Positions 5,516 to 13,455 are shown, numbered from the stretch's first letter. The stretch: DNA of 32,322 nucleotides from Candidatus Kaiserbacteria bacterium (GCA_024653575.1 JANLIJ010000003.1:1-32322); one strand, 5' to 3'. Made by a program: numbers and translations. The notes: a model not told the origin generated them from the sequence alone.

Positions 5516-7219
5516 ATGATGCAACTTAATTTCAGTACGAAAATTTTACAGGTAGGGCTCGCGTTGACGATTGTTGGAGGTATCTATCTGAGTGCCGTTC
5601 ACGTTGCATTTGGTGCAGAGGGAGTAAGCAGACAAATTCCTTTTCATGGGGAGCTTGTCGATGAGAAGGGGAAACCATTGAATGGTGAGTTTAATATGAC
5701 GTTCGCCATCTACGATGCGCCGACCGGTGGAACGACACTTTGGAGTGGAGTGTATACGAGTGACAATGGAAATCCAGTTACTGTCGAAGATGGGGAGTTT
5801 CGTGTACTGCTCGGTTCGGGGACAGGAAATGAATTTGGTTCTGAATTATTTATTGATGATACCAATTATCTCGGCATCACCGTCGAGAGCGATGACGAGA
5901 TGACTCCACGTGAGCGCATGGGAGCGTCTCCGTACGCCATCAACTCAGACATGCTCGACGGCCTCCATGCAAGTAATTTCCTCAAACAGGATACTGAAAT
6001 AGTGTCAGGTCTTTCAAGCGTTACGGCCGTCCTTACGCTCACGCAACAGGGAGAGATCGGCGATCTAATCCGACTGTATAACAGTGGTAGCGCCGACCCG
6101 ATCTTTTCAGTACTCAATTCAGGGCGAGTGGTTGCCAATAGTTTTGAGAGTACATCTGGCGACCCATCATTTATTGATGGTGGGATTGTTATAGGGAATG
6201 GAAATGGTGTTTCACTTGGAGATGATGTTGATGGTGGATTATTTATGTACCAAGACTCAGGCAGACCGAACGACCTATTCTTTGACCTAAAAGGTGGTGC
6301 GGAGTATTTGAATATTACTTCACCAGGAACTATAAAACTTACCCCGAACAATGTTGATGGAAGTTGTAGTGGGTGTGAGCCATCACTTGAGCTTCGAGAT
6401 GACGGAACAGTATCAATAAGTAACACAACATATGGAGACCCTAGCAATCAATTTATAGAGTTTTATTTTACAAATGGGGTTCAAGTGCCAGAGGGTACGG
6501 TATGGATTGGTGGTGTTAATGCAACAAATGACATCGCACTTGATGTGGAAGGAGCAATACGCTCGTCGGAACTCACTGTTGATGGGGCAATAAGTTCGTT
6601 AGGTCTCAACGTTGATGGGGTAATCCGTGTATCAAGTCTTGCGGGGTTTGGTGATATGCCTATTGGAGTTGATAATGACGGAAATATCATCATTGATACT
6701 TTTTCAGACGAGCGTCTCAAGAAAAACATATACCCAATTGAAAACGCACTCGATATGGTACTCGGACTTCATGGTGTTCGTTATGAGTGGAAGGACAAGG
6801 AGCGCTTTGGTGAACAGGCAGAAGTTGGCTTCATTGCTCAGGAAGTACAACAGGTGATTCCAGAAGTTGTTCGTGATGGTGGTGAGTATCTTTCTCTCAA
6901 TACAAAAAATATTGTTGCGGTCGTGGTGGAGGCAGTGAAAGAACTCCATACAAAGGTTGGGGAGTATTTTACACGGACAGAGCGACTTGAGCGTGAGGTC
7001 GAGTCTCTGAGGAGAGAAGTTGAGATTATGAAGAATGGAGGTACCGGCGCGAGTGTCGAGCAAGAATCACCATGCACCACTTGTGATGTCGTTCCTGAAG
7101 AGATAGTGGAAACGATAGTTGAGACAGAGACTGGGCCTGAAGTCGTGCCTGAACCAGAGCCAGAAGCAGAACCCGAGCCAGTGCCAGTGATTGAGGTTAT
7201 CGAGGAAATTCAACTATAG
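5516..7219 (+). CDS. Secreted trimeric-fibre-like protein with S74 self-cleaving chaperone domain
   Basis: The 567-residue product has a signal peptide (residues about 9-33). A beta-sandwich at about 37-145 (QIPFHGELVDEKGKPLNG, then APTGGTTLWSGVY, ending SPYAINSDMLDGLHAS) is common on surface proteins fused to fibre stalks. A long stalk with short repeats (ELTVDGAISSLGLNVDGVI) follows. The S74 intramolecular chaperone spans about 396-480: SDERLKKNI at S397 to K402 has the Ser and Lys spacing of the known autocatalytic dyad, and EVGFIAQEVQQVIPEVV follows. In phage endosialidases this domain drives trimer folding and then cuts itself off. Here a coiled coil (about 470-510) and a Pro/Glu-rich tail follow. 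The next gene starts 4 nt later, so the two are probably one operon. Confidence 0.85.
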   Translation: MMQLNFSTKILQVGLALTIVGGIYLSAVHVAFGAEGVSRQIPFHGELVDEKGKPLNGEFNMTFAIYDAPTGGTTLWSGVYTSDNGNPVTVEDGEFRVLLGSGTGNEFGSELFIDDTNYLGITVESDDEMTPRERMGASPYAINSDMLDGLHASNFLKQDTEIVSGLSSVTAVLTLTQQGEIGDLIRLYNSGSADPIFSVLNSGRVVANSFESTSGDPSFIDGGIVIGNGNGVSLGDDVDGGLFMYQDSGRPNDLFFDLKGGAEYLNITSPGTIKLTPNNVDGSCSGCEPSLELRDDGTVSISNTTYGDPSNQFIEFYFTNGVQVPEGTVWIGGVNATNDIALDVEGAIRSSELTVDGAISSLGLNVDGVIRVSSLAGFGDMPIGVDNDGNIIIDTFSDERLKKNIYPIENALDMVLGLHGVRYEWKDKERFGEQAEVGFIAQEVQQVIPEVVRDGGEYLSLNTKNIVAVVVEAVKELHTKVGEYFTRTERLEREVESLRREVEIMKNGGTGASVEQESPCTTCDVVPEEIVETIVETETGPEVVPEPEPEAEPEPVPVIEVIEEIQL

Positions 7220-7223
7220 TTGT

Positions 7224-7838
7224 ATGCAATACTCACATATAAAACAGTATGTATGGGGAGGATTTGTGCTTTGCCTTTTCGCGCTCACAACAGCTCCTGT
7301 CTATGCAACGACGCTCAGTAGCGAGAATTTTAAGGTCACTACAACAGGAAGTGACACGGATGGTGGAACGACGTTTTCATCCACCAATTACTCTATTACT
7401 TCGAAGGCAAATACTGAAGATTCTGATGATGTGGTGAGTGGAGGCAGTCAGGGGAGTAAAAAGGATGCGAAGCTCCAAAAACCAGATTTTACTGTATTGC
7501 CAGAAATTATCGTGGGCACACAGCGTGAAAACATCGTGCCGAAGAACAATGTTCCTCAAGCACTCCGTGATGATGTGCTGAGTGAACAATACACACCAGG
7601 GACAAATCAGAATAGTAAGCTCAGTGAGGTGAATACAGCGAGAAAAGATAATGGTGCGAAGAACTTGAGTGCGTCGGTGATTTCGGGGTGGACGATGGAA
7701 TCACTCAGAGAATTTCAGGGAAAGCTCGGAGACATCTTTAAGGAGAGAAGCGCACGAGCAATAGTGCTCGGGACAGTCATTGGTGGACTTCTTCTCATCC
7801 GCAGAACAAAAATTGGGAGGGGGTATTTTCCTTTTTAA
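7224..7838 (+). CDS. Exported protein with C-terminal membrane anchor
   Basis: The 204-residue product starts at the ATG 4 nt after the S74 gene's stop, implying translational coupling. A signal peptide (about residues 10-28, GGFVLCLFALTTAPVYA) is followed by a repeat-like stretch TLSSENFKVTTTGSDTDGG and FSSTNYSITSKAN, typical of small CPR surface proteins. A polar middle follows, then a C-terminal hydrophobic segment (about 180-195, AIVLGTVIGGLLLI) with a positive tail RRTKIGRGYF, fitting an anchored protein with its C-terminus inside. It may tether or process the S74 fibre. No family is recognised. Its stop codon overlaps that of the convergent GH63-like gene at 7835. Confidence 0.65.
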   Translation: MQYSHIKQYVWGGFVLCLFALTTAPVYATTLSSENFKVTTTGSDTDGGTTFSSTNYSITSKANTEDSDDVVSGGSQGSKKDAKLQKPDFTVLPEIIVGTQRENIVPKNNVPQALRDDVLSEQYTPGTNQNSKLSEVNTARKDNGAKNLSASVISGWTMESLREFQGKLGDIFKERSARAIVLGTVIGGLLLIRRTKIGRGYFPF

Positions 7839-9058
7839 TTCATATCAAGTACGAGTCCGCCCCACGTGAAATTGTGTGCACCGTGTCCTTCACCGGTGTG
7901 TGCGTCGTAGTACTCACGAAAACCTGATTGTGTGAGAAGGCGAATAGTTTTTTGGCGTATTGTCTCTGCAACATCGTTGAATCCGTAGAGCTTGAGCCCC
8001 TTGTATACAAACCAATTGATAGCAATCCATGTGGGGCCACGCCAAAGGTCGTCACCGGTAAAAGATTTCTCTGTGCAGGAAACTGATGGTATGGGAAAGT
8101 TAGTAAAGAATTGTTTTGAATTGAGCAGGTGTCGCTCTACAAGAAGAGTCGCTTCCTCCTTATGAAGCAGGCCAGCATACAGTGGCATAAAAAGTCCCCA
8201 TGTATCGACAATGATTCTCTCTTGTGTTTCCCCTTGCAGAGAATAGTATCTATAGCCACTCTTCATGTAGAGTTGCATTGAGGTGCGAATTTGTTGCGCA
8301 CACAGACTGAACACGTCTGAATCCTGTTTTTCACCAATCTCGTTGGCAATGAGTGAAAGTGCCTCGAGCGCACGGAGGGAGATGGCATTAAATGAAACAT
8401 CCTCAATCCAAAAATGAAGTCGCGTGCAGTTTTGAACATCAAAACCGCATTTTGCATGTTCACGCACGCGGTCGATTCGTCGATGTAAATTTTGCTTTGG
8501 GGAGTGTCGACTCGGCAATCCTTGAAGTGAGTCGAAGCGTGGCGAATTGTCCTCACCCGATTCATCGGGATTTATAATACCCATGAGACCGTGTGCACTA
8601 AAATTTCGTTCGGTGAGCAGACAGAGATAGTGATCACGTATACGGGGATACAATTCGTGTAAAAAGCCAATATCGGGTGCTCGTGTGTGGAGTTCCCATA
8701 GTGCAGATGCAATAAGTGGGGGTTGCGTGATTGAACTTACACCATCAGTGCCCCATGCCTTTGTGAGCACATCACCTTCATATTCACGACCCCACTTCAA
8801 TGTTTCGTAGCCCTTTTTCCAATAAATAATATGGGGCACCAGTCCATTTGCAAGGGGTCGTGCAAGTAGTGAACGGATCTCTTCTCTTGCGAGAGTGGTA
8901 TCGATATGAGAAAGAATGATTGCGTGGAAGCAGGAATCCCAGAGCCACTGAAATGGATAGTGCTCAGATGATGGGACAGTGTATGTATATGAATCAAAAA
9001 ATCGCCTATTTTTGAGCATTAATCTTTCGACTGCATTCTGCATGTCTTGTGATTGCAT
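7835..9058 (-). CDS. GH63-like glycoside hydrolase (mannosylglycerate hydrolase type)
   Basis: The 407-residue product has the conserved blocks of the (alpha/alpha)6-barrel GH63 family. These are FQWLWDSCFHAI (W40-D41), NPDESGEDNSPRFD with D170 as the candidate general acid, DDLWRGPTWIAINWFVYKGL near the C-terminus, and FREYYDAHTGEGHGAHNF with E382 as the candidate base. In mannosylglycerate/glucosylglycerate hydrolases the acid lies in a matching ESG-x-DNSP-x-x-D block. No signal peptide is seen, so it acts in the cytoplasm, possibly on a compatible solute or scavenged oligosaccharide; the substrate is inferred. The start at 9058 is chosen because TACAAT lies 9 nt upstream and AGGAAG directly precedes it. 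An in-frame TTG extension to 9175 is unlikely. Confidence 0.8.
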   Translation of the reverse strand: MQSQDMQNAVERLMLKNRRFFDSYTYTVPSSEHYPFQWLWDSCFHAIILSHIDTTLAREEIRSLLARPLANGLVPHIIYWKKGYETLKWGREYEGDVLTKAWGTDGVSSITQPPLIASALWELHTRAPDIGFLHELYPRIRDHYLCLLTERNFSAHGLMGIINPDESGEDNSPRFDSLQGLPSRHSPKQNLHRRIDRVREHAKCGFDVQNCTRLHFWIEDVSFNAISLRALEALSLIANEIGEKQDSDVFSLCAQQIRTSMQLYMKSGYRYYSLQGETQERIIVDTWGLFMPLYAGLLHKEEATLLVERHLLNSKQFFTNFPIPSVSCTEKSFTGDDLWRGPTWIAINWFVYKGLKLYGFNDVAETIRQKTIRLLTQSGFREYYDAHTGEGHGAHNFTWGGLVLDMN

Positions 9059-9067
9059 CTTCCTGTA

Positions 9068-9073
9068 ATTGTA
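9068..9073 (-). promoter_or_regulatory. -10 box of the GH63-like gene
   Basis: Minus strand TACAAT ends 9 nt before the ATG at 9058, the same -10-to-ATG geometry seen at many genes in the window. Confidence 0.45.
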
Positions 9074-9218
9074 CGTTAAAAAACAAATAGAATTTGCAGT
9101 CTTGTGCATAGTTTGTAGTAAAGGAATTTTAGTATAGAATATGCATCTAGCAGTTATGAAGGAGTATCCAATCAATTACAGGTGTTTAGAGTAAAATTTA
9201 CTTATTTAATAAAAAAAT

Positions 9219-9770
9219 ATGTCAGAATTAACTATCGGTGCACAGATCCCCGAGGTAACATTTAAGGTTCGTGTACCACACGAAGTACAGACTGGCGTCT
9301 GTTCAGCGATTGACGCTGAGTGGGGAGAACTCAGTACGAGTGAGATGTTCGGAGGTAAGAAGGTCATTGTATTTGCGCTCCCCGGAGCGTACACACCGAC
9401 ATGTTCATCAACCCATCTTCCAGGGTACGAGGCAAAGTATGACGAATTCAAGGCACTCGGTGTGGATGAGATATACTGCGTGAGCGTGAATGATCCATTT
9501 GTTATGTATGAGTGGGGAAGGGCACAGGATGTAAAGAATGTGAAGCTTATTCCAGACGGTTCAGGTGAGTTTACCGAAAAGATTGGAATGCTCGTCGCAA
9601 AGGATAATCTCGGGTTTGGAAGGCGTTCATGGAGATACAGTATGTTTGTCGATAATGGAGAGATTAAGAAAGTGTTTAGTGAAGGAGGTAAGGTGGATAA
9701 CTGTGAGACTGACCCATTTGAGGTCAGTGATGCTGGAACGATGCTCGCGTACCTTAAGGAGCAGGTATAA
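9219..9770 (+). CDS. Peroxiredoxin, Prx5 type
   Basis: The 183-residue product is a full-length atypical peroxiredoxin of the Prx5/PrxII group, a cytoplasmic thiol peroxidase reducing H2O2 and organic peroxides. The active site PGAYTPTCSSTHLPGY holds the peroxidatic cysteine C62 with its conserved P and T. FKALGVDEIYCVSVNDPFVM follows, and the conserved arginine is R138 in GRRSWRYSMFV. Other cysteines (C28, C87, C162) are possible resolving residues; C162 in KVDNCETDPFEVSDAG is an interesting candidate. There is no fused glutaredoxin. The gene is single, with an A/T-rich leader and a strong terminator behind it. Confidence 0.93.
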   Translation: MSELTIGAQIPEVTFKVRVPHEVQTGVCSAIDAEWGELSTSEMFGGKKVIVFALPGAYTPTCSSTHLPGYEAKYDEFKALGVDEIYCVSVNDPFVMYEWGRAQDVKNVKLIPDGSGEFTEKIGMLVAKDNLGFGRRSWRYSMFVDNGEIKKVFSEGGKVDNCETDPFEVSDAGTMLAYLKEQV

Positions 9771-9784
9771 ACACCATAGCGCAC

Positions 9785-9818
9785 AAAAAATGCTGGACGA
9801 ATGTCCAGCATTTTTTTT
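9785..9818. terminator. Bidirectional rho-independent terminator
   Basis: TGCTGGAC (9791-9798) pairs with GTCCAGCA (9803-9810) around GAAT, with A6 before and T8 after. It serves the peroxiredoxin gene (+) and the convergent gene ending at 9824 (-). Confidence 0.92.
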
Positions 9819-9823
9819 ATACA

Positions 9824-10222
9824 TTATGATGTCGTGAATTGATTTGCATCTGCGTATGCTTTTGCAAGTTGGATAGAGAATTCTTCGAGTGAGTACACAA
9901 CTTCGCCATTGATTATGTAGTGGTAGTGATCTTGGAGTACAAAGCGTTGAATGCGTGCATTGAGCATATTCTCAACATTTTCCTGACTAAATGCAATTCC
10001 TGTTTCAGTAAAACCATATGCACTTCCGTCATCTCGCACGGCGAATTCTGCAATTTTTGGATGTTCCTCGGTGAACCAGTTTTGATTATTCCATCTGAAT
10101 GTTGCTGTATTGAGGATAGTATTTGTATAGAAATGTTCTTCCGCATTGCTCATATGAAATGGCACAAGGAAAACAGCGCAGAGGCTAAGGATGGTTATTC
10201 TTTTGAATACAGTTGAAAACAT
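9824..10222 (-). CDS. Small secreted protein, unknown family
   Basis: The 132-residue product has a signal peptide (about residues 8-27, ending FHMSNAEEHF). The mature part has aromatic-rich FRWNNQNWFTEEHPKIAEFAV, a central RDDGSAYGFTE and a C-terminal YHYIINGEVVYSLEEFSIQLAKAY. It has no cysteines after the signal and no enzyme motif. A well-formed sigma-70-type promoter lies at 10305-10333, leaving a leader of about 75 nt. That leader contains CTGTAACAAAAC just before the start codon, the same 12-mer as in the ECF-type promoter at 3959-3970. Function unknown. Confidence 0.7.
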   Translation of the reverse strand: MFSTVFKRITILSLCAVFLVPFHMSNAEEHFYTNTILNTATFRWNNQNWFTEEHPKIAEFAVRDDGSAYGFTETGIAFSQENVENMLNARIQRFVLQDHYHYIINGEVVYSLEEFSIQLAKAYADANQFTTS

Positions 10223-10304
10223 ACCGTTTTGTTACAGTACTTAATGATGGTTGATAATAAGGAGCCTCGTAGAACACCGTACGAGATAGAGAACAATTAG
10301 ATAT

Positions 10305-10333
10305 AATATACCTTTATATCTGCCCATTGTCAA
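10305..10333 (-). promoter_or_regulatory. Sigma-70 promoter for the gene at 10222
   Basis: Minus strand TTGACA (10333-10328), 17-nt spacer, TATATT (10310-10305): a near-consensus promoter. Its -35 box forms an inverted repeat with the -35 of the divergent plus-strand promoter (TGTCAA 10328-10333, TTGACA 10342-10347). Confidence 0.8.
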
Positions 10334-10341
10334 GAGGTTAT

Positions 10342-10369
10342 TTGACAGGTAACTATAGACAACTAATGA
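10342..10369 (+). promoter_or_regulatory. Promoter for the cold-shock gene
   Basis: TTGACA (10342-10347), 16 nt, TAATGA (10364-10369). The predicted leader of about 90 nt before the ATG at 10467 is long for this window, as is common for cold-shock genes with a structured 5' UTR. GTAACAAAAC lies at 10389-10398. Confidence 0.55.
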
Positions 10370-10466
10370 TTGTATGGTACCATTGTCAGTAACAAAACAG
10401 GGGCCTGAGCTAGTCGGATCAGAAGCAAACGGTTTTGGGTTATTCAATTAAAGCAAAGTAAATCCA

Positions 10467-10667
10467 ATGAAGGGAAAAATCGCTCGTCTTACTGACCGAG
10501 GATTTGGTTTCATTACTCCTGATGAGGGAGGTAAGGATCTTTTCTTCCATGCTCGTTCTCTCGTAGAGGGACTCATGTATGACTCTCTTAAGGAGGGTGA
10601 TGCTGTCTCGTACGATCTCGAGGATGGTGAGAAGGGTCCTGCTGCTGTGAACGTTAACGTCGCATAA
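10467..10667 (+). CDS. Cold-shock domain (CspA-like) RNA-binding protein
   Basis: The 66-residue product is a single cold-shock OB-fold domain. It starts MKGKIARLTDRGFGFITPD, where RGFGFI is the RNP1 motif, and has KDLFFHARSL as RNP2. The conserved acidic EGDAVSYDLEDGEKGPAAVNV completes the barrel. Such proteins bind single-stranded RNA or DNA in the cytoplasm and act as RNA chaperones. It is a single gene with its own promoter, a leader of about 90 nt and a strong terminator. Family assignment is certain; cold induction is not shown by sequence. Confidence 0.95.
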   Translation: MKGKIARLTDRGFGFITPDEGGKDLFFHARSLVEGLMYDSLKEGDAVSYDLEDGEKGPAAVNVNVA

Positions 10668-10680
10668 GCAACCAAATTAC

Positions 10681-10717
10681 AAAAGCCGCGCAACTTAGGT
10701 TGCGCGGCTTTTGTTTT
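10681..10717 (+). terminator. Rho-independent terminator of the cold-shock gene
   Basis: AAAAGCCGCGCAAC (10681-10694) pairs perfectly with 10699-10712 and is followed by GTTTTTG. It ends the cold-shock transcript 14 bp after the stop. Confidence 0.92.
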
Positions 10718-10780
10718 TGTCTGACATCATTCAGAGAGATTGTGTACAACATTCATTTTCTTACTGCGCAGTGTGCTTAA

Positions 10781-11326
10781 ATGATAGAAGTTAATTTTGT
10801 TTTAATGAAAAGAGAAAGTCTCATTGCAGAAATCATGAACTACATAGTCTCTGGCTATGTATATTTCGTCGCACTCACACTTGTGTTCTATATGGTGAGC
10901 TCACTCATCACGGGCGTGCTCAGTGTGGTGACAGGCCTTTTAGACATCTCTGCATCAATGAGTGACATTCTTGTTGCCCCTGAGCGCAATTTACTCGAAA
11001 TTGATCTCCTTCACACCATTGCGTTTACCATTGTGCTCGTGAAGGCGTATAAAATCCTCATCTCCTATGCGCAAAATCGTCACGTCAGTATCAAATACCT
11101 TATTGAGATTGCAATTATCGCGCCAACTATAGAAATAGTCTTTAATTCAACAAAGTATCCTATCGAAGCAAACATTCTCTTCGCGGTCTTTGCATTCGCA
11201 AACCTTATCGCATATCTCTATTTCTACCCAACAATCAAACACGTGAGCAATGATTTTGATCACGATACGTGTAAATCGATTGAACCTGTTAAGGTTACTC
11301 GGGTGACACGGAAAAAGAGTGCTTAA
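10781..11326 (+). CDS. PsiE-like integral membrane protein
   Basis: The 181-residue product has four probable membrane segments (about residues 22-48, 75-93, 108-122 and 128-148). The pattern LLHTIAFTIVLVKAYKILIS, then HVSIKYLIEIAIIAPTIEIV, matches the phosphate-starvation-inducible PsiE-like family of small inner-membrane proteins with unknown activity. The cytoplasmic tail is basic (VKVTRVTRKKSA). The start is uncertain: the ATG at 10781 or the one at 10805 (MKRESLIAEI), which has TAATTT 7 nt upstream. Its stop overlaps that of the convergent pseudouridine synthase gene (11323-11326). Confidence 0.7.
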   Translation: MIEVNFVLMKRESLIAEIMNYIVSGYVYFVALTLVFYMVSSLITGVLSVVTGLLDISASMSDILVAPERNLLEIDLLHTIAFTIVLVKAYKILISYAQNRHVSIKYLIEIAIIAPTIEIVFNSTKYPIEANILFAVFAFANLIAYLYFYPTIKHVSNDFDHDTCKSIEPVKVTRVTRKKSA

Positions 11327-12045
11327 CGAAGGTTAAGGAACTGCTGAAACTCCAAAACTTCTTTTGGTTTGAGTGCATAGACAGCACCCGGTTGGAGCTG
11401 TTTGAGTGTAAAGTTGAGCATTCGTGTTCGCTTGAGTCGTGTCACTTGGAATCCAAGGGCAGCACACATTCGACGGACTTGGTGTTTCTTACCCTCGGTG
11501 AGTGTAATGGAGAAGACGAATTCGCTCTTCTTAGAGGGAATTGCTTTGGCAGGCTTCGTCATATAGCCCTCGATGCTCACACCCTTTGAGAGTCTGTTAC
11601 AAAAAGTCTGAGTTACTCGTCTGTCTATGGTGACCTCATACTCGCGCTCGTGTTCCATTTCAGGATTGAGAATGCGTTCAGTAATTCGTCCATCATTCGT
11701 GAGAATCATGAGCCCTTCAGAGTCCTTATCGAGACGTCCAATAGGGAAGAGTCCCACGATACTATGGTCCTTCTTAATTTGTGTGACGATATCGATCTCA
11801 TCCCCCTCTGGTGAGTGAGTAATAATCCCGCGTGGCTTGTAATAGAGGAGGTAGCGATATCCTGAGGTATCGTGGTCCTTAATTTCTATGCGGTCGGTCT
11901 CTTCGACCTTCTGTCCAAGAATTGCAGGTTTCCCATTTACAAAAACACGCCTATTTTCAATAAGCTTGTCTGCGCCACGCCGTGTTGCGAAGCCACGAAG
12001 CGCAAGGAATCTATTAAGTCGCATTGGAAATTCAGAATCTTTCAT
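11323..12045 (-). CDS. rRNA pseudouridine synthase, RsuA/RluB/RluF family
   Basis: The 240-residue product converts a uridine in rRNA to pseudouridine. An S4 RNA-binding domain occupies about residues 8-55 (RLNRFLALRGFATRRGADKL). The catalytic domain follows: YYKPRGIITH at about 68-77, then GRLDKDSEGLMILTNDG with catalytic D106, and EGKKHQVRRMCAALG with the conserved basic motif. Length and motif order match RluB/RluE/RluF-type enzymes; the exact target site cannot be told from sequence. The ATG at 12045 is 10 nt from CATAAT in the shared divergent promoter region. A second in-frame ATG at residue 8 fits family starts almost as well. Confidence 0.9.
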   Translation of the reverse strand: MKDSEFPMRLNRFLALRGFATRRGADKLIENRRVFVNGKPAILGQKVEETDRIEIKDHDTSGYRYLLYYKPRGIITHSPEGDEIDIVTQIKKDHSIVGLFPIGRLDKDSEGLMILTNDGRITERILNPEMEHEREYEVTIDRRVTQTFCNRLSKGVSIEGYMTKPAKAIPSKKSEFVFSITLTEGKKHQVRRMCAALGFQVTRLKRTRMLNFTLKQLQPGAVYALKPKEVLEFQQFLNLR

Positions 12046-12055
12046 TTGGCCGTTG

Positions 12056-12068
12056 ATTATGCTATAGT
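12056..12068. promoter_or_regulatory. Overlapping divergent -10 boxes
   Basis: The 32-bp gap between divergent genes holds both promoters. Plus: TGCTATAGT (extended -10, TATAGT 12063-12068) ends 9 nt before the ATG at 12078. Minus: CATAAT (12061-12056) ends 10 nt before the ATG at 12045. The two -10 regions abut or share bases, so the polymerases should exclude each other. Confidence 0.55.
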
Positions 12069-12077
12069 TTGCACTCT

Positions 12078-13319
12078 ATGTCAATGAAGCACGAATACGA
12101 CGTTATTGTCATCGGCGGTGGTCCCGCGGGTATGATGGCAGCAGGACGCGCTAGTGAGCGTGGTCTTCGTGTGCTTCTTCTCGAAAAAAATCCTGAACTC
12201 GGGAAGAAACTTTCTATTACGGGTGGTGGCCGATGTAACATTACTAATGCTGAGCTCGATATCCATACATTCCTCAAACACTATAAAGAATCCGCGCAAT
12301 TTTTGTATTCTCCTTTTTCACAGTTTGGGGTGAGTGATACTTTTGATTTCTTTACATCGAACGGACTTCCTTTGGTAACGCAGGAGCGGAAACGTGCATT
12401 TCCAAAGACCGAAAAAGCAACGGATGTGACCCATGTCATGGTGGAGTATGTACGGCGTGCTGGAGTCACTGTTTGCATCAATACACCAGTACTTCGTCTC
12501 AAGATAGAAAACGGCTCTGTGAGCGGTGTGGTCACAAATAATGGCATATATACCGCACGAGCATACATTCTCGCAAGTGGTGGAAAGTCTCATCCTGAAA
12601 CGGGCTCAACAGGGGAAGGTATCGGTTGGCTCAATGAAATAGGGCATGCGGTGCACTCACCGAATCCCGATATTGTACCGATTGTTGTAAAAGACGAGTG
12701 GGTTCGACGTCTCTCGGGAACCACGCTCACGGGTGCGCAACTTACCTGCAAAAATAAATTCGAAAAAATCAAAGTGACGGGAAATATTCTCTGTACGCAC
12801 TTTGGGATTTCTGGCCCAACAGTTTTAAATAGTGCAAGAAAGATAAAAGAAATGCTCTCGCATGGAAAGGTGGATGCAGAGATAGACCTTTTCCCGGCAG
12901 ACGATATTGGCGCACTGCGTAAGCGCATGCAAACACATTTTGAACTACACGCGAACAAGACACTCAAGAATGCACTCGCTGAACTCGTTTCTGTACACAT
13001 TGCGGAGGCAATCCTTGAAGCCATTCCTCACGAGTCTCATGAAAAAAAGACACACAGCATTACCCGTGATGATAGACATGCGCTCGTCAATAGGATGAAG
13101 TGCCTTCCTATAACGATTGTTGGTACGAAGGGCTTCGAATGGGCTGTTGTCTCCGATGGTGGTGTTGATTTGAGTGAAATTGACACAAGGACCATGCAAT
13201 CAAAGTTGCACCCCAACATATACCTTGTTGGTGACGTGCTCAACGTTCATCGCCAATCTGGCGGTTTTTCCCTTCAGCTTTGCTGGACTACTGGTTGGGT
13301 AGCCGGAAATAGTGTGTGA
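12078..13319 (+). CDS. FAD-dependent oxidoreductase, BaiN/HI0933 (YhiN) family
   Basis: The 413-residue product is a flavoprotein. The N-terminal Rossmann motif YDVIVIGGGPAGMMAAG has GGGPAG at 13-18 and the ribose-binding acidic E36 in VLLLEKN. The family signature ITGGGRCNITN is at about 47-57, and the C-terminal flavin motif is VGDVLNVHRQSGGFSL followed by GWVAGN. HI0933/BaiN proteins are widespread cytoplasmic NAD(P)/FAD oxidoreductases whose natural substrates are mostly unknown. The length is normal. I chose the ATG at 12078 because TATAGT sits 9 nt upstream; an upstream in-frame TTG is inside the promoter. It pairs divergently with the rRNA pseudouridine synthase. Confidence 0.9.
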   Translation: MSMKHEYDVIVIGGGPAGMMAAGRASERGLRVLLLEKNPELGKKLSITGGGRCNITNAELDIHTFLKHYKESAQFLYSPFSQFGVSDTFDFFTSNGLPLVTQERKRAFPKTEKATDVTHVMVEYVRRAGVTVCINTPVLRLKIENGSVSGVVTNNGIYTARAYILASGGKSHPETGSTGEGIGWLNEIGHAVHSPNPDIVPIVVKDEWVRRLSGTTLTGAQLTCKNKFEKIKVTGNILCTHFGISGPTVLNSARKIKEMLSHGKVDAEIDLFPADDIGALRKRMQTHFELHANKTLKNALAELVSVHIAEAILEAIPHESHEKKTHSITRDDRHALVNRMKCLPITIVGTKGFEWAVVSDGGVDLSEIDTRTMQSKLHPNIYLVGDVLNVHRQSGGFSLQLCWTTGWVAGNSV

Positions 13320-13332
13320 GCAATAAGTTATT

Positions 13333-13455
13333 AGAGCTTGCTCAAAGACTCATCAGACAAGGCGTGCGAATGAGGAAATGCGAGGCGTATTCAATATACG
13401 ATGAGTGTTTCCGATTGAAGCACAACGCAGTATGAGGAGTTTTTGAACATGCTCT
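13333..13455. repeat. Long imperfect palindromic element (MITE/REP-like)
   Basis: The 23-nt ends match 19 of 23 as inverted repeats (13333-13355 and 13433-13455; shared core AGAGC, TCAAA, ACTC, TCA). The interior also folds: GTGC with GCAC, GGAAA with TTTCC, and GTAT with ATAC at the tip. The whole 123 bp can form one long hairpin. It fills the gap between convergent genes, and its right end supplies the stop codon of the minus-strand gene at 13454. The GTTCAAAAACT-like ends resemble dispersed palindromic repeats of other bacteria. It may also act as a terminator. Confidence 0.6.

Noticed and set aside
5509-5529. Six-codon leader frame behind a good AGAGGAGG
   Set aside because: It overlaps the start of the S74 gene and is more simply explained as the -10 region plus chance; coupling remains possible but unsupported.
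5866-6447. Long antisense frame opposite the S74 gene
   Set aside because: It is a mirror of the strongly coding plus strand, with no start signals. The same holds for 25093-25893 opposite the cohesin gene and 14052-14477 opposite the acidic tail.
9059-9175. N-terminal extension of the GH63-like protein from a TTG start
   Set aside because: It contains the -10 box of the chosen start and has no resemblance to the family.
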